Positions 33,058 to 42,702 of a stretch of DNA of 64,000 nt are shown here, piece by piece. The stretch spans positions 3,673,001-3,737,000 of the forward strand of contig LT907983.1 of assembly GCA_900230115.1 (NCBI GenBank), written 5' to 3'. This stretch comes from Spirosomataceae bacterium TFI 002 (lineage in GTDB: Bacteria > Bacteroidota > Bacteroidia > Cytophagales > Spirosomataceae). Position 1 is the first letter of the stretch, and every line of letters starts with the position of its first letter. The notes beneath the pieces are model-generated. The model saw only the letters and a list, made by a program, of their open reading frames with translations. It was not told where the DNA came from and ran no database searches. Both the position numbers and the translations under genes were made by a program.

Positions 33058-34314
33058 TTAGGCGTCTAGTTCGCCAGCAATTACATTTAAACTACTCATG
33101 ATCGCTACTGCATCTGAAATGGTAAGTCCTTTACACATTTCGGAGTAGGCTTGGTAATAAATAAAACTTGGTCTTCGGAAATGCAAGCGGAAAGGAGTTC
33201 TTCCGCCATCGCTTATGAGGTAAAATCCTAATTCGCCATTTCCACCTTCTACTGCATGGTAGACTTCGCCTATCGGAGCGTCAATTTCTCCCATTATTAT
33301 TTTGAAATGATAGATCAATGCCTCCATACTGCGATAAACATCTTTTTTTGGAGGTAAGTAATAGTGATCTTCATTGGCATAAAAAGGACCTCCGGGTAAA
33401 TTCTCTAAAGCCTGTTTAATGATTTTTATACTTTCCCACATTTCTGCATTACGAACCATGTATCTGTCGTAAGTGTCGCCATTATGTCCAATAGGTATTT
33501 CAAAATCGAAATCTTCATAAGAGGAGTAAGGCTCCATCGCACGAACATCATAATCTACGCCAGCAGCTCTTAAGTTTGGTCCTGTGAAACCATATTCCAT
33601 TGCTCTTTCACCAGTGATCTTACCAACATTGATGGTACGATCCATAAATATTCGATTACGATTCATTAATCGCTCAAACTCGGCTAATGCTTTGGGAAAG
33701 GAATTATAGACAATGTCTTTTATTTTTTTTAAGGCAGTAGGAGAGAGGTCTCTTTCCATTCCACCAATTCGGCCCATGTTTGTGGTTAATCTTGCTCCAC
33801 AGACTTCTTCATAAACCTCGTATATTTTTTCCCTTTCTTGAAAAATGTGCAAGAAACCAGAATAAGCTCCAGTATCTACACCTAAAATTGAATTACAAAT
33901 TAGGTGATCAGAAATCCTCGCTAATTCCATCATTATTACTCTGATGTATTGAGCTCTTTTAGGAACTTCTACTTCGAGTAATTTTTCTACAGTCATGTGC
34001 CAACCGAAGTTGTTGATTGGCGATGAACAATAGTTCATCCTATCGGTAAGGGTAGTTATTTGATAAAAAGGTCTTCTTTCGGCAATTTTTTCAAAGGCTC
34101 GATGAATATATCCCACAGTTTGTTCTCCAGAAACGATTTTATCTCCATCCATCTGGAGTACATTTTGGAAAATACCGTGCGTTGCTGGGTGGGTTGGCCC
34201 AAGGTTAAGCGTTGTTAATTCTCTTTCTTCCTCAATCGGAAGATTAAGAGCAAGTGCATCGCTTGTATTTCTTGCAATATGTATTTCTTGATCAGCCATA
34301 TTTTTATCTGCCAA
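33058..34314 (-). CDS. nuoD: NADH-quinone oxidoreductase subunit D
   Basis: The 418-residue 49-kDa-type subunit lines the quinone pocket with Nuo[22 protein letters not shown] carries the conserved quinone-site histidine region. [44 protein letters not shown] and the C-terminal [11 protein letters not shown] match the family. Its start lies 11 bp inside nuoC. C and D are separate genes here, not the fused nuoCD of enterobacteria. Confidence 0.97.
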   Translation of the reverse strand: MADKNMADQEIHIARNTSDALALNLPIEEERELTTLNLGPTHPATHGIFQNVLQMDGDKIVSGEQTVGYIHRAFEKIAERRPFYQITTLTDRMNYCSSPINNFGWHMTVEKLLEVEVPKRAQYIRVIMMELARISDHLICNSILGVDTGAYSGFLHIFQEREKIYEVYEEVCGARLTTNMGRIGGMERDLSPTALKKIKDIVYNSFPKALAEFERLMNRNRIFMDRTINVGKITGERAMEYGFTGPNLRAAGVDYDVRAMEPYSSYEDFDFEIPIGHNGDTYDRYMVRNAEMWESIKIIKQALENLPGGPFYANEDHYYLPPKKDVYRSMEALIYHFKIIMGEIDAPIGEVYHAVEGGNGELGFYLISDGGRTPFRLHFRRPSFIYYQAYSEMCKGLTISDAVAIMSSLNVIAGELDA

Positions 34315-34804
34315 ATAAGGCGTCTATTTTATCGTCTCTTGTGGCGTCTTCTAATGGATATTCTTTTCTCATAGGGAAATAGTCCATTTCGTCCATATTC
34401 AAAATTCGTTTCAAGTTAGGGTGACCGACAAAATTGACTCCGTAGAAATCGAATGTCTCTCTCTCCATCCAGTTTGCACCAGCGTATAAACTTGTTGCAG
34501 TTGGAATATCAAGGTTTTCTTGAGGTAGATATACTTTTAATCTTACCCTACTACCATTCTCAAAACTATGTATGTGGTATACCACACAAAATTCTTTACC
34601 ACTATTATCTGGATTGTGAAATGCCGTTATATCTGTAAGGAAACGGAATCTTAATCTATCGCTTTCGTTGAAATAGCGAAGAATGTCAATAATACTATCT
34701 TTTTCACAAGTGAATGTTAACATTCCTTTTGGCTCTTCAAACTCAGAAGTTTTATCACCAAACTGAACTGCAATGTCTTCTACTATTTCCTGATTAGTTA
34801 TCAT
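34304..34804 (-). CDS. nuoC: NADH-quinone oxidoreductase subunit C
   Basis: The 166-residue 30-kDa-type subunit of the peripheral arm. The core signature is visible: SLYAGANWMERETFDFYGVNFVGHPNLKRILNMDEMDYFPMRKEYPLED. It begins 15 bp after nuoB and overlaps nuoD by 11 bp. Confidence 0.95.
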   Translation of the reverse strand: MITNQEIVEDIAVQFGDKTSEFEEPKGMLTFTCEKDSIIDILRYFNESDRLRFRFLTDITAFHNPDNSGKEFCVVYHIHSFENGSRVRLKVYLPQENLDIPTATSLYAGANWMERETFDFYGVNFVGHPNLKRILNMDEMDYFPMRKEYPLEDATRDDKIDALFGR

Positions 34805-34819
34805 TCTTACTTTGAAAAA

Positions 34820-35380
34820 TTAAATATTATATGATTCAAGTAACGCTTTATATTCTTCCGACTCTCTTCGTCTCCTAGGTTCGTTTTTTGCAATTTCTCT
34901 GATCTGGATTAATCCATCTAAGATTTGCTCTGGACGTGGAGGGCAACCTGGAACATATACATCCACAGGAATTACTCTATCTATTCCTTGTAAAACAGAA
35001 TAAGTATCAAAAATTCCACCTGATGATGCACAAGCACCTACGGCTATAACCCATCTGGGCTCTGCCATTTGTAAGTAAACTTGCTTAACTACAGGTCCCA
35101 TTTTTTTTGAAATGGTACCCATTACCATCAAAAGGTCAGCTTGTCTAGGTGAAAAGCTAGGTCTTTCAGATCCAAAGCGTGAAATGTCGTAGTGTGCTGC
35201 CATTGTTGACATGAACTCAATACCACAACATGAGGTCGCAAATGGCAATGGCCACAACGAATGACTTCTAGCCAATCCTACTACTTTATCTAAAGATGTT
35301 GCGAAAAATCCCGCTCCTTCTAAACCTTCTGGTGGTTCCACCATTTTTATTTCGCTCATTGGATCATTGTTTTTGAACAA
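34820..35380 (-). CDS. nuoB: NADH-quinone oxidoreductase subunit B
   Basis: This 186-residue subunit carries terminal cluster N2, which reduces quinone. The four ligands are visible: adjacent C51 and C52 (ATSCCGIEF), C117 (VGACASSGG) and C146 (VPGCPPRPE). [22 protein letters not shown] is the conserved pocket region. It begins 28 bp after nuoA. Confidence 0.97.
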   Translation of the reverse strand: MFKNNDPMSEIKMVEPPEGLEGAGFFATSLDKVVGLARSHSLWPLPFATSCCGIEFMSTMAAHYDISRFGSERPSFSPRQADLLMVMGTISKKMGPVVKQVYLQMAEPRWVIAVGACASSGGIFDTYSVLQGIDRVIPVDVYVPGCPPRPEQILDGLIQIREIAKNEPRRRRESEEYKALLESYNI

Positions 35381-35408
35381 AGAATTAACCTATAGTTAAA
35401 TCTAATGT

Positions 35409-35783
35409 TTAGTCTTTTTCCCACTCGAGGACACCTTTTTTTATAATGTAATAAAATCCAGCCATTAGAAAGCCAATAAATACAAGCATTTCCATAAACC
35501 CGAACCAACCTAATTGCTTGAAATTAACTGCCCATGGGTACATAAAGATGATTTCTACATCAAATAGGACAAATAGAATTGCTGTTAGGAAATACCTAAC
35601 CGAGATAGGTGTTCTTGCGTCACCTACAGATTCAATACCGCACTCAAATGGGTCTTCTTTCTTGGTCCCTTTAAGTCTTGGCCCTAAAACGTGTGTTGTA
35701 ATAATAGTGAAAACTACAAAGCCCACTGCAAGTCCAAGTTGCAATAGGATCGGTTGATAATCTTCAGGTGTGTAGGTTTCCAT
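35409..35783 (-). CDS. nuoA: NADH-quinone oxidoreductase subunit A
   Basis: The 124-residue subunit has three transmembrane helices. The loop GTKKEDPFECGIESVGDARTPISVRYFLTAILFVLFDVEIIFMYPWAV is the family hallmark, including the conserved cysteine next to the quinone tunnel. It is the first gene of the nuo operon; a complete promoter lies just upstream (35804-35834). Confidence 0.96.
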   Translation of the reverse strand: METYTPEDYQPILLQLGLAVGFVVFTIITTHVLGPRLKGTKKEDPFECGIESVGDARTPISVRYFLTAILFVLFDVEIIFMYPWAVNFKQLGWFGFMEMLVFIGFLMAGFYYIIKKGVLEWEKD

Positions 35784-35803
35784 TTCGTATTGTCAATAAG
35801 ACG

Positions 35804-35834
35804 CAAAATTACCATGATAAGGTACAGAAACAAA
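35804..35834 (-). promoter_or_regulatory. nuo operon promoter (TTTG-N19-TAATTTTG)
   Basis: On the minus strand TTTG (35834-35831) is followed by exactly 19 bases and then TAATTTTG (35811-35804). This matches the Bacteroidota sigma consensus TTTG/TTG-N19-TAnnTTTG fully. The nuoA ATG follows 20 bases later, giving a leader of roughly 15 bases. It is the best-formed promoter seen in the window. Confidence 0.75.
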
Positions 35835-35892
35835 ATTATACAAATCAATATTTCAACGAATGACTGTATTATTTCAAGTCATTTGCATTTCC

Positions 35893-38157
35893 CTACTTTT
35901 GAATAATTAAGGGTTTACGATACCAAAAGAGTCCAGCTTTAATATTGAGCACATAAATCCCGTTTGGGATATTGTCAAATGATAGTTTATTAATGTCGCT
36001 TGGAGGGGAAATGGTGGTTTTTGAAACCAAACTGCCCTTGATGGTATAAAGCCAAACTTCCATTCTAGGTTCATCATAAAAACTCTCAATATTGACTTCA
36101 CCTCGAGTTGGATTAGGGTAGGCTACAATTTTTTCATTCCCTACAACTACAGCAACGTCATTGGAGAAAGATGATGGACAAGTTATAGACTGATTGTCAA
36201 ATTGAGTACTTTTCTGAATACGTGCTTTATACACACCGCTAGTATTTGCTCTAATGGTATTATTGCTGAATTCTAGTTTTTGATCACCACCGAACCATTC
36301 GATCTTGTCGTCGGAGTTGAGTTCAGAGCTTGCTTCTAAAACGAAATATCCTATTTTATTTACGACAGGTGCTACTGGTCTTTCCAGTGTTTCGATTCTG
36401 AAATCCACAAGATCAGACTCGCAACCATTCTCTGTGGTGACTTTTAAGTTGTAATTTCCTGTTGAATTTATACTTCGTGTGGGAGTTGTACTTCCATCTT
36501 CCCAAAGAATATTTGCAAATTGGTTAGTCGTTTTAACTTCTATTGAAGTTCCTTCGCATATTCGTTGTATGCCATCACTAAAGTTAAGTTCTGGTTTAGG
36601 TTTTGAATAGACTGAAATGTCAATTTTATTGGATTCAAAATTACAACCATAGACATTTTTTGCTTGGAAAAAGTACGACCCAGTTGTTTTTGGAAATATT
36701 TGATTAACCTTTTCTCCATTTTGCCATGTCACATCTCTACCATTAGACGCAATTATTTTGGAACTTTTATCTTCACAAAAAGAAGATTCGCCTTCAAGCT
36801 GTATGCCAGGTTTAATGTCGTCTTTACTTCTAATTCTTAAACTTGGGAAATTTATTCTCAAGCCGTCAGCATTGTAAACTATGGCATCAATAGGCCCACT
36901 AGTTATTTGTGCTGAAGCTTGGCTTGATCCATTTGTCCAATTGGCATTGATACCACTTTGGTTAATTCTGATATTTACATCTTCGTTATTGGCTGCACAT
37001 TCAAAACTTATATTAGCGATTCCTTTGTGAGAAATAGGGGCGGCCAATGAGAACAGACTTGCGGCTTTCAAAGCATTTGACCAAGCATTACCTGCTTGAG
37101 TTATTCCGTCTTTGTGAAAATGAATTCCATCAAAGCGAAGGTCAGTTCCGTAAATCAAGTCTGTATTGGGTCCTTTAAAAGTAAAGGGAACGTTTTCTGC
37201 AAGCTTTTTCTGAGCAACAGTGACTGCATAAGATGGGTTAGGTGTACGAGAGGCTTCTGCAATTACCCATGGAACGTTTCCTTTGATGTCACGTCTAGAT
37301 TGCTCAATTACATATTTTATATTATTGAAATAGTTCTCTTCGGTATTATTGAAGTCGCTTTCCCCTTGTTGCCATAATATTGCACGAATTCCAGTGCGAG
37401 AAGCATAATTTCTGAGTGTTCTGCCTAAAACTTGATATGGGCTTCCGTCGAACTTTATCAGTAGTGCCTCCACTGATCTTAGGTCTTCACCTCGGGCACT
37501 TCTATTCCAAAGTGAACTGCTTGTACCACCAACTGCACAGCCATATATTAAAACTGGAACCCCTTGTTCTTTTACAATTTTTTCTGCCATTACAGCCCAT
37601 ATCCATGGAACAGGATTGTAAGGTCCTATTTTTGTATTGTCGTTAAGTTTTGAGAATTCAAATGGAAGCTTATTTTCTTCCATTTCGGAGTCATGATAAT
37701 TAATAACACTAATTCGGTCGTCAGTAACACCTTTGATCGCACCTTCATAAACAGATTGGCCTTCTGCATTTGATTGTCCTGCCACAGCAAATACTTCACC
37801 TACTCCTATTCGGTCTAAGCTACTGTAACCAACTTGTTCACCTGCCTTGAATGCTCTAACTTCAAGCTTATACCAGCCGCCTAGAGCACCGATTTCGCCT
37901 TGATAAAAACCATTAAGAGATGTGTTTGTGATTACTTTCCAGCCCGTATCAGAACCTTGATATCCATTTAAGGGACTTAAGCGAGCTTCTACATAGTCGC
38001 AAACTACGGTTAGATTTCCAGCAATGGGAACATTAGCTTTATTTGCTAGGTCTCGTTGAAAAACGATTCGTGAGCTTGGGAAAGAAATGTCAATTTGTGA
38101 AAAAACATTGTTCGAAAATATTAGCACAAAAAAGCTAATAATTACACTTCTCAACAT
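35893..38157 (-). CDS. secreted sialate O-acetylesterase-like (SGNH) protein with T9SS sorting domain
   Basis: The 754-residue protein has a signal peptide ending near NNVFSQ (21). An N-terminal beta domain (22-118) leads into the SASA/SGNH esterase domain with nucleophile S129 in AGQSNAEG, LWQQGESDF, and the Asp/His pair in DGIHFHKDG. After about residue 380 come beta-sandwich repeats of the CEG/W-NG/GCES type (at least two). The C-terminal sorting domain of the type IX system follows (VAYPNPTRGEVNIES ... GIYVLNIKAG). It should be exported and act on acetylated carbohydrate. It lies 8 bp downstream of a longer paralogue and forms an operon with it. Confidence 0.88.
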   Translation of the reverse strand: MLRSVIISFFVLIFSNNVFSQIDISFPSSRIVFQRDLANKANVPIAGNLTVVCDYVEARLSPLNGYQGSDTGWKVITNTSLNGFYQGEIGALGGWYKLEVRAFKAGEQVGYSSLDRIGVGEVFAVAGQSNAEGQSVYEGAIKGVTDDRISVINYHDSEMEENKLPFEFSKLNDNTKIGPYNPVPWIWAVMAEKIVKEQGVPVLIYGCAVGGTSSSLWNRSARGEDLRSVEALLIKFDGSPYQVLGRTLRNYASRTGIRAILWQQGESDFNNTEENYFNNIKYVIEQSRRDIKGNVPWVIAEASRTPNPSYAVTVAQKKLAENVPFTFKGPNTDLIYGTDLRFDGIHFHKDGITQAGNAWSNALKAASLFSLAAPISHKGIANISFECAANNEDVNIRINQSGINANWTNGSSQASAQITSGPIDAIVYNADGLRINFPSLRIRSKDDIKPGIQLEGESSFCEDKSSKIIASNGRDVTWQNGEKVNQIFPKTTGSYFFQAKNVYGCNFESNKIDISVYSKPKPELNFSDGIQRICEGTSIEVKTTNQFANILWEDGSTTPTRSINSTGNYNLKVTTENGCESDLVDFRIETLERPVAPVVNKIGYFVLEASSELNSDDKIEWFGGDQKLEFSNNTIRANTSGVYKARIQKSTQFDNQSITCPSSFSNDVAVVVGNEKIVAYPNPTRGEVNIESFYDEPRMEVWLYTIKGSLVSKTTISPPSDINKLSFDNIPNGIYVLNIKAGLFWYRKPLIIQK

Positions 38158-38165
38158 CCGAAATT

Positions 38166-40880
38166 TTATCTAATTATAAGCTTGGAAATATACTTTGTTC
38201 TATTATTCTTGATTTTTATAACATACTCACCGTGTGGTACACCAACAAGGTCAAATGTTTTTACATCGTCAAATAGAGGTACAAAATAAGTACGATATAT
38301 TTTACCAGTCAAGTCATATACAGAAATAGTGGCATTATCGACATCTTCTAAAGTCTCAATTTTCATTTCATCCACGTAGTTAGGGTTCGGATATACGCTA
38401 AAGCCCTTATTGTTTTCAGATATGACATAATTTAATTCTTTCGAAGCTATAGAGCTGCATGTTAACATGTTGCCATCGGATAATTGGTAATTTTGAACCC
38501 CAATAACACTATAATCACCTTGGGATTTGGCTTTGAGTCTGGGACTGTTGTTGTCAAATGGTTCACCATTTAATTTCCAAATATAATTGAGGCTAGATGT
38601 ATCACCAGTAAAGGAGGCTGAAAGCGTAAATGTTCCAGTTTGAATTACATTAGGATTTTTTGGGGTTGGTAAAGCAACTACTTCAACCATATCTGAGATA
38701 GGTGAAACGCAGCCAAATTCGTTAGAAACCTTCAAAAACATATTGCTGGTTTGAGCCACTAGGATTTCCTTTTGGTTGATTCCATTACTCCATTCGTATT
38801 CTACGGCGTCTGGAGCAACCAATACCACTGTTGAATCATCACAAAAAGTTGTTGGACCTTTAGCAGTTATGGTTGGCTTCTCTGGTGTTGGGTTTACTTG
38901 GATTTTAATCTCATTTGATTTCGCGGTACAGTTAAAAGAATTTCTAGCTGTTGCGTAATATGTACCAGAGTTCTTGATAGATATTTCTTGGTTTTTGGTG
39001 CCAATGTTCCATTCAAAGTCATCATCACTATTTACAACGAGTATGGTCGAATCTTTTTGGCAAAACTCATTGGAACCATTGTTTATTACCGAAGGGACTT
39101 TGGCGGCTGGTTTTATATTTACATTAATTTCTTCTGACTTTCCTTCACATCCATATTCATTACGAGCCATAGCGAAGTAATTACCACTTTCTTTTACATT
39201 TATTTCAGGGCTTTGTTCGCCATTACTCCATTTCAAATTACTGCTTACATCTGCAATTAACTTGAGTTCTTGATCCGAACATATTTCAGTTGGTCCAGAA
39301 GCTCGAATTTTAGGAACAGTAGTTGGGAAGTTTTTTATTTCGATAGGATCGCTAGTAGTACCGCAGCCATAAAAGTTTACATATGTTGCCGAGTAATAAC
39401 CAGGGTTGGATGCTTGAATTTTTGGACCCGATTGATTAACATTCCAGAAGATACTAGATTCTTTGTTAGCAACCAGCTCTACGCTTTCGCCTGCACAGAA
39501 TTCGGTATTTCCAAGTGCTGAAATAGTTGGTTTTTCTGGGAGTATGTTATCGTTTATGATAATAGGAGCAGAGTAATACACATTTCCGAATCTATCTTTA
39601 GCCCTACCTTGATGATATCCTTGCCCAAGTCGAGTACTATTATTATTCCCTCCATTGCTCCATTGATAGGTAGAGTATCCTTGAGGAGCTGTAATTATCA
39701 CTGGCTCGTTTGGATTTCCATCTGGGTCACAATTTTGATTCAATTGTAACGGAGGATTTCCTAACTGTGGATTAGAAAATGAAAAGAAATTTTGATTCAT
39801 GCTGCTATTCCATGCTTCGGCAAGTCTTGTGAGACCTGTGGTAGAGAAATGGACACCATCTCTTCTGTCGTGAATTTCATCAGTATTTGGGCCGAAAAAT
39901 ACATTCTCTGTACTAGAAATAACCGTATTTTGAGCTTCCACAACGGTTGGGTAATACCTAGTTTGATCTTTAGAAGCACGAGAGACCATCCAGGAAATAT
40001 TCTTACCAGTTACGTTTCTGGTTTGTTGAATCAAGGTTTTGAGCTGATCCACGTAAACCTCTCTTGGAGTATTTAAATAGTTATCTGTTTCGCCTTGATG
40101 CCACAATACTGATCTCATTCCCGTAAGATTCGTGTAGTAATGTAATGCATTAGACATTGAGTTAAATGGATAACCAGCAGGTGCTGATATTTGTGAATAT
40201 GGATTTATTCCAGATTCGCCGTATGAACTCCTTACAAATTGAGCTACTTCATAACCTTCCCAAGCTGTATTTATGAATAGGATAGGGACGTTTAGTCTGC
40301 TGGCAAGCATATCTCCTAACTCACCCCAGCACCAAGCTCCATTTCCTGTTGGTGCAATTTTACTTTCTGCTTCTAGTTTACCAAAGGAAGGATACTGAGG
40401 AAGGTTTTGACCAAGGGAATAATGGTTGCTAATGACATTTACTCTGTCATCATTAGCTCCTCTTTGACCAAAGTTGTTATAGCCTTGGGCATTTGACTGT
40501 CCCGCAATAACAAAGACTTCTCCTATTCCTACCCTAGAAACTTCGGATTGAAATAGGACTTCTCCGTTTAGTGTTCCGCGGACTTCTAATCTGTACCATC
40601 CGCCACTAACAACGAGCGATCCTCTGAATAGTCCATAGTTTGGAAAATTTGCAATAGTACTCCAGCCTACAGCTGAGCCTCCTTGTATTGGTACAAACCT
40701 AGCTTCAATTCGATCTACTCTTGATCGATAGTGCCCTGCAACATAAACGATGCTAGCATTGCCGTTGTTTCTTTGAAAAATAGCTCTTTCCGCTGGAAAA
40801 GTAATTTCAATTTGCCCAAAAGTTGTAATACTACACAGTACTAATAGTGTGAGATATAGTTGTTCCCTAAAAAACTTCAT
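38166..40880 (-). CDS. secreted sialate O-acetylesterase-like (SGNH) protein, longer paralogue, T9SS sorted
   Basis: The 904-residue paralogue of the next gene has the same order: signal peptide ending at TTFGQ (23), beta domain, esterase domain with S129 in AGQSNAQG, LWHQGETDN and DGVHFSTTG. At least four repeats of about 75-80 residues follow (about 450-765), each with FC..-L.A, a W(S/N)-NG-like strand, GxYxA and a GC cysteine, then a final domain and a T9SS C-terminus (FSVYPNPNYVDEMKIET ... PHGEYVIKI). The repeats carry paired cysteines and probably act as a spacer or carbohydrate-binding stalk. The tandem copies look like a local duplication followed by loss or gain of repeats. Confidence 0.88.
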   Translation of the reverse strand: MKFFREQLYLTLLVLCSITTFGQIEITFPAERAIFQRNNGNASIVYVAGHYRSRVDRIEARFVPIQGGSAVGWSTIANFPNYGLFRGSLVVSGGWYRLEVRGTLNGEVLFQSEVSRVGIGEVFVIAGQSNAQGYNNFGQRGANDDRVNVISNHYSLGQNLPQYPSFGKLEAESKIAPTGNGAWCWGELGDMLASRLNVPILFINTAWEGYEVAQFVRSSYGESGINPYSQISAPAGYPFNSMSNALHYYTNLTGMRSVLWHQGETDNYLNTPREVYVDQLKTLIQQTRNVTGKNISWMVSRASKDQTRYYPTVVEAQNTVISSTENVFFGPNTDEIHDRRDGVHFSTTGLTRLAEAWNSSMNQNFFSFSNPQLGNPPLQLNQNCDPDGNPNEPVIITAPQGYSTYQWSNGGNNNSTRLGQGYHQGRAKDRFGNVYYSAPIIINDNILPEKPTISALGNTEFCAGESVELVANKESSIFWNVNQSGPKIQASNPGYYSATYVNFYGCGTTSDPIEIKNFPTTVPKIRASGPTEICSDQELKLIADVSSNLKWSNGEQSPEINVKESGNYFAMARNEYGCEGKSEEINVNIKPAAKVPSVINNGSNEFCQKDSTILVVNSDDDFEWNIGTKNQEISIKNSGTYYATARNSFNCTAKSNEIKIQVNPTPEKPTITAKGPTTFCDDSTVVLVAPDAVEYEWSNGINQKEILVAQTSNMFLKVSNEFGCVSPISDMVEVVALPTPKNPNVIQTGTFTLSASFTGDTSSLNYIWKLNGEPFDNNSPRLKAKSQGDYSVIGVQNYQLSDGNMLTCSSIASKELNYVISENNKGFSVYPNPNYVDEMKIETLEDVDNATISVYDLTGKIYRTYFVPLFDDVKTFDLVGVPHGEYVIKIKNNRTKYISKLIIR

Positions 40881-40947
40881 TTAACCTAAGTTTCGCCAAT
40901 TTCTTGGTTTAAAAATTTATTTTTATAGGAAGCACATAATTCGGATA

Positions 40948-41943
40948 TCAGCTTTCCTCAACGAGGCTTTGCCATATCATATCTTTTAAATCATCGACAC
41001 CATTGAGGGTTAGGGAAGAGAAATACACGTGTGGTAGATCTTTTGGTATCGACTTTTCTATTTTTTTTCTTGACTTTTCGTCTAAGAGATCTGATTTAGA
41101 AATCCCTAGTAGACGTTCTTTATCTAATAATTCTTTGTTATATAATTTTAATTCTTTTAAAAGTGTTTTGTATTCTTTTAAAACGTTCTCAGAATCCGCA
41201 GAAACTATGAACAATAATACGGAATTTCGTTCAATATGCCTTAAAAAACGTAATCCAAGTCCTTTTCCTTCGGATGCACCTTCAATTATACCAGGTATAT
41301 CTGCAATAATAAAAGACTTGTCATCCCTGTAAGATACCACTCCCAAATTAGGAGTTAGCGTTGTAAATGCATAATCTCCAATCTCTGGCTTGGCTGCCGA
41401 AACAACCGAAAGTAAAGTGCTTTTTCCTGCATTAGGAAAACCTACAAGTCCAACATCTGCTAAAACTTTGAGCTCTAGAATAATCCATGCTTCAAGTCCC
41501 TCAATACCAGGTTGTGCATACCTAGGAGTTTTTTGTACGGAGTTTTTGAAATGGCTATTGCCAAGTCCACCCATACCACCCTCAAGTAAAATTACCTCTT
41601 CTCCATGACTTGTAATTTCTGCAATTTTCGTACCTGTTTCCTCATTTCGGGCAATTGTGCCTAATGGAACTTCAATAATAATATTTTTTCCTTGTGCACC
41701 AGTACTGCGACTTCCGCCACCTCTGCCACCTTTGTCAGCTTTAATGTGCTTTCTATACTTTAGGTGTATCAATGTCCATAATTGACTATTACCTCTCAGT
41801 ATAATATGGCCTCCACGTCCTCCGTCGCCACCATCTGGGCCCCCTTTGTCAACATATTTTTCTCTTCGAAAATGAACAGAACCAGCTCCTCCGTCCCCGG
41901 ACTTACAGTTGATTTTTACGTAATCAATAAAATTTGCTGACAT
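40948..41943 (-). CDS. obg: GTPase Obg
   Basis: Obg is an essential GTPase in 50S ribosome assembly and stress control. The glycine-rich Obg fold covers 1-157 ([30 protein letters not shown]). The G domain carries P-loop GFPNAGKST (168-176), G3 [25 protein letters not shown] and G4-like GISKSDLL. At 331 residues it lacks the C-terminal OCT domain of the Bacillus protein, a common variation. It follows adk in the same direction, 63 bp downstream. Confidence 0.96.
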   Translation of the reverse strand: MSANFIDYVKINCKSGDGGAGSVHFRREKYVDKGGPDGGDGGRGGHIILRGNSQLWTLIHLKYRKHIKADKGGRGGGSRSTGAQGKNIIIEVPLGTIARNEETGTKIAEITSHGEEVILLEGGMGGLGNSHFKNSVQKTPRYAQPGIEGLEAWIILELKVLADVGLVGFPNAGKSTLLSVVSAAKPEIGDYAFTTLTPNLGVVSYRDDKSFIIADIPGIIEGASEGKGLGLRFLRHIERNSVLLFIVSADSENVLKEYKTLLKELKLYNKELLDKERLLGISKSDLLDEKSRKKIEKSIPKDLPHVYFSSLTLNGVDDLKDMIWQSLVEES

Positions 41944-42006
41944 GTTTTTCGACTATAAAGTTATTAGTGTGAATGGGAATAAAATATTAAAATCCCCAAT
42001 TTTAAT

Positions 42007-42585
42007 TTAACGGTTCATAGCCTTATCAATTTCCGAGACGATTTGCTCAAAAATTTCGTCTATTTTACCAATGCCGTTAATTTTTACTACTTTGTTTTGT
42101 GCTTCGTAGAACGGAAGTACATGAATAGTTTTTGTAAAGTATTCATCAATTCTTCTTAGAAGTTTATCTGCTCCATCGTCTGCTCTACCGCTAGTTTTTT
42201 GGCGTTCAGCAATTCTGTCTTTAATTTCCTGCTCGTTAACTTCTAGTTTCAGTACTAAGTCAATTTTTTCGTCTCTCTTTAGTAGAAATGAATCTAATGC
42301 CTCAGCCTGTTTAACTGTTCTTGGAAAGCCATCAAAAATGAATCCTGCTACTCCTGGATTTGCTATAACTTCTTCTTCAAGCATATCAATAGTAATGCTA
42401 TCAGGAACAAGAAGGCCGTCGGCCAAAATTTGTTTCACTTTAATTCCAAGTGGTGTTTCTTCGGTGATATGCATTCTAAACATATCTCCTGTAGAAATGT
42501 GTGCCAATTGAAATTTATCTATAATTTTTGCAGACTGAGTTCCTTTTCCAGCTCCGGGAGGTCCAAATATGACTAAATTAAACAT
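42007..42585 (-). CDS. adk: adenylate kinase
   Basis: The 192-residue enzyme interconverts ATP + AMP and 2 ADP. Walker A GPPGAGKGT lies at 8-16, the AMP-binding signature is FIFDGFPRTVKQAE, and HISTGDMFR and RIAERQKTSGRADD complete the active site. The LID is the short form without the zinc-finger insertion, which explains the length. It lies upstream of obg on the same strand. Confidence 0.97.
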   Translation of the reverse strand: MFNLVIFGPPGAGKGTQSAKIIDKFQLAHISTGDMFRMHITEETPLGIKVKQILADGLLVPDSITIDMLEEEVIANPGVAGFIFDGFPRTVKQAEALDSFLLKRDEKIDLVLKLEVNEQEIKDRIAERQKTSGRADDGADKLLRRIDEYFTKTIHVLPFYEAQNKVVKINGIGKIDEIFEQIVSEIDKAMNR

Positions 42586-42657
42586 TCTCGATTAAGTAGT
42601 TTTAATGAAATACGAGGGAATTTATAAAGAATTTATAAAATAGATGGTATAAAAATG

Positions 42658-42685
42658 AAAAAGACCTGACATGTTATGCCAGGTC
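42658..42685 (-). terminator. intrinsic terminator of the TPR gene
   Basis: On the minus strand GACCTGGCAT and ATGTCAGGTC form a 10-bp stem with one mismatch, followed by TTTTT, 18 bases after the stop of the gene at 42703. Confidence 0.75.
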
Positions 42686-42702
42686 CTTTATTCTGAATAG
42701 AA

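Noticed and set aside
33723-33730. A8 run in nuoD as a frameshift site
   Set aside because: The run encodes Lys-Lys-Ile in a conserved enzyme; a shift would only destroy the protein, and no second product is expected.
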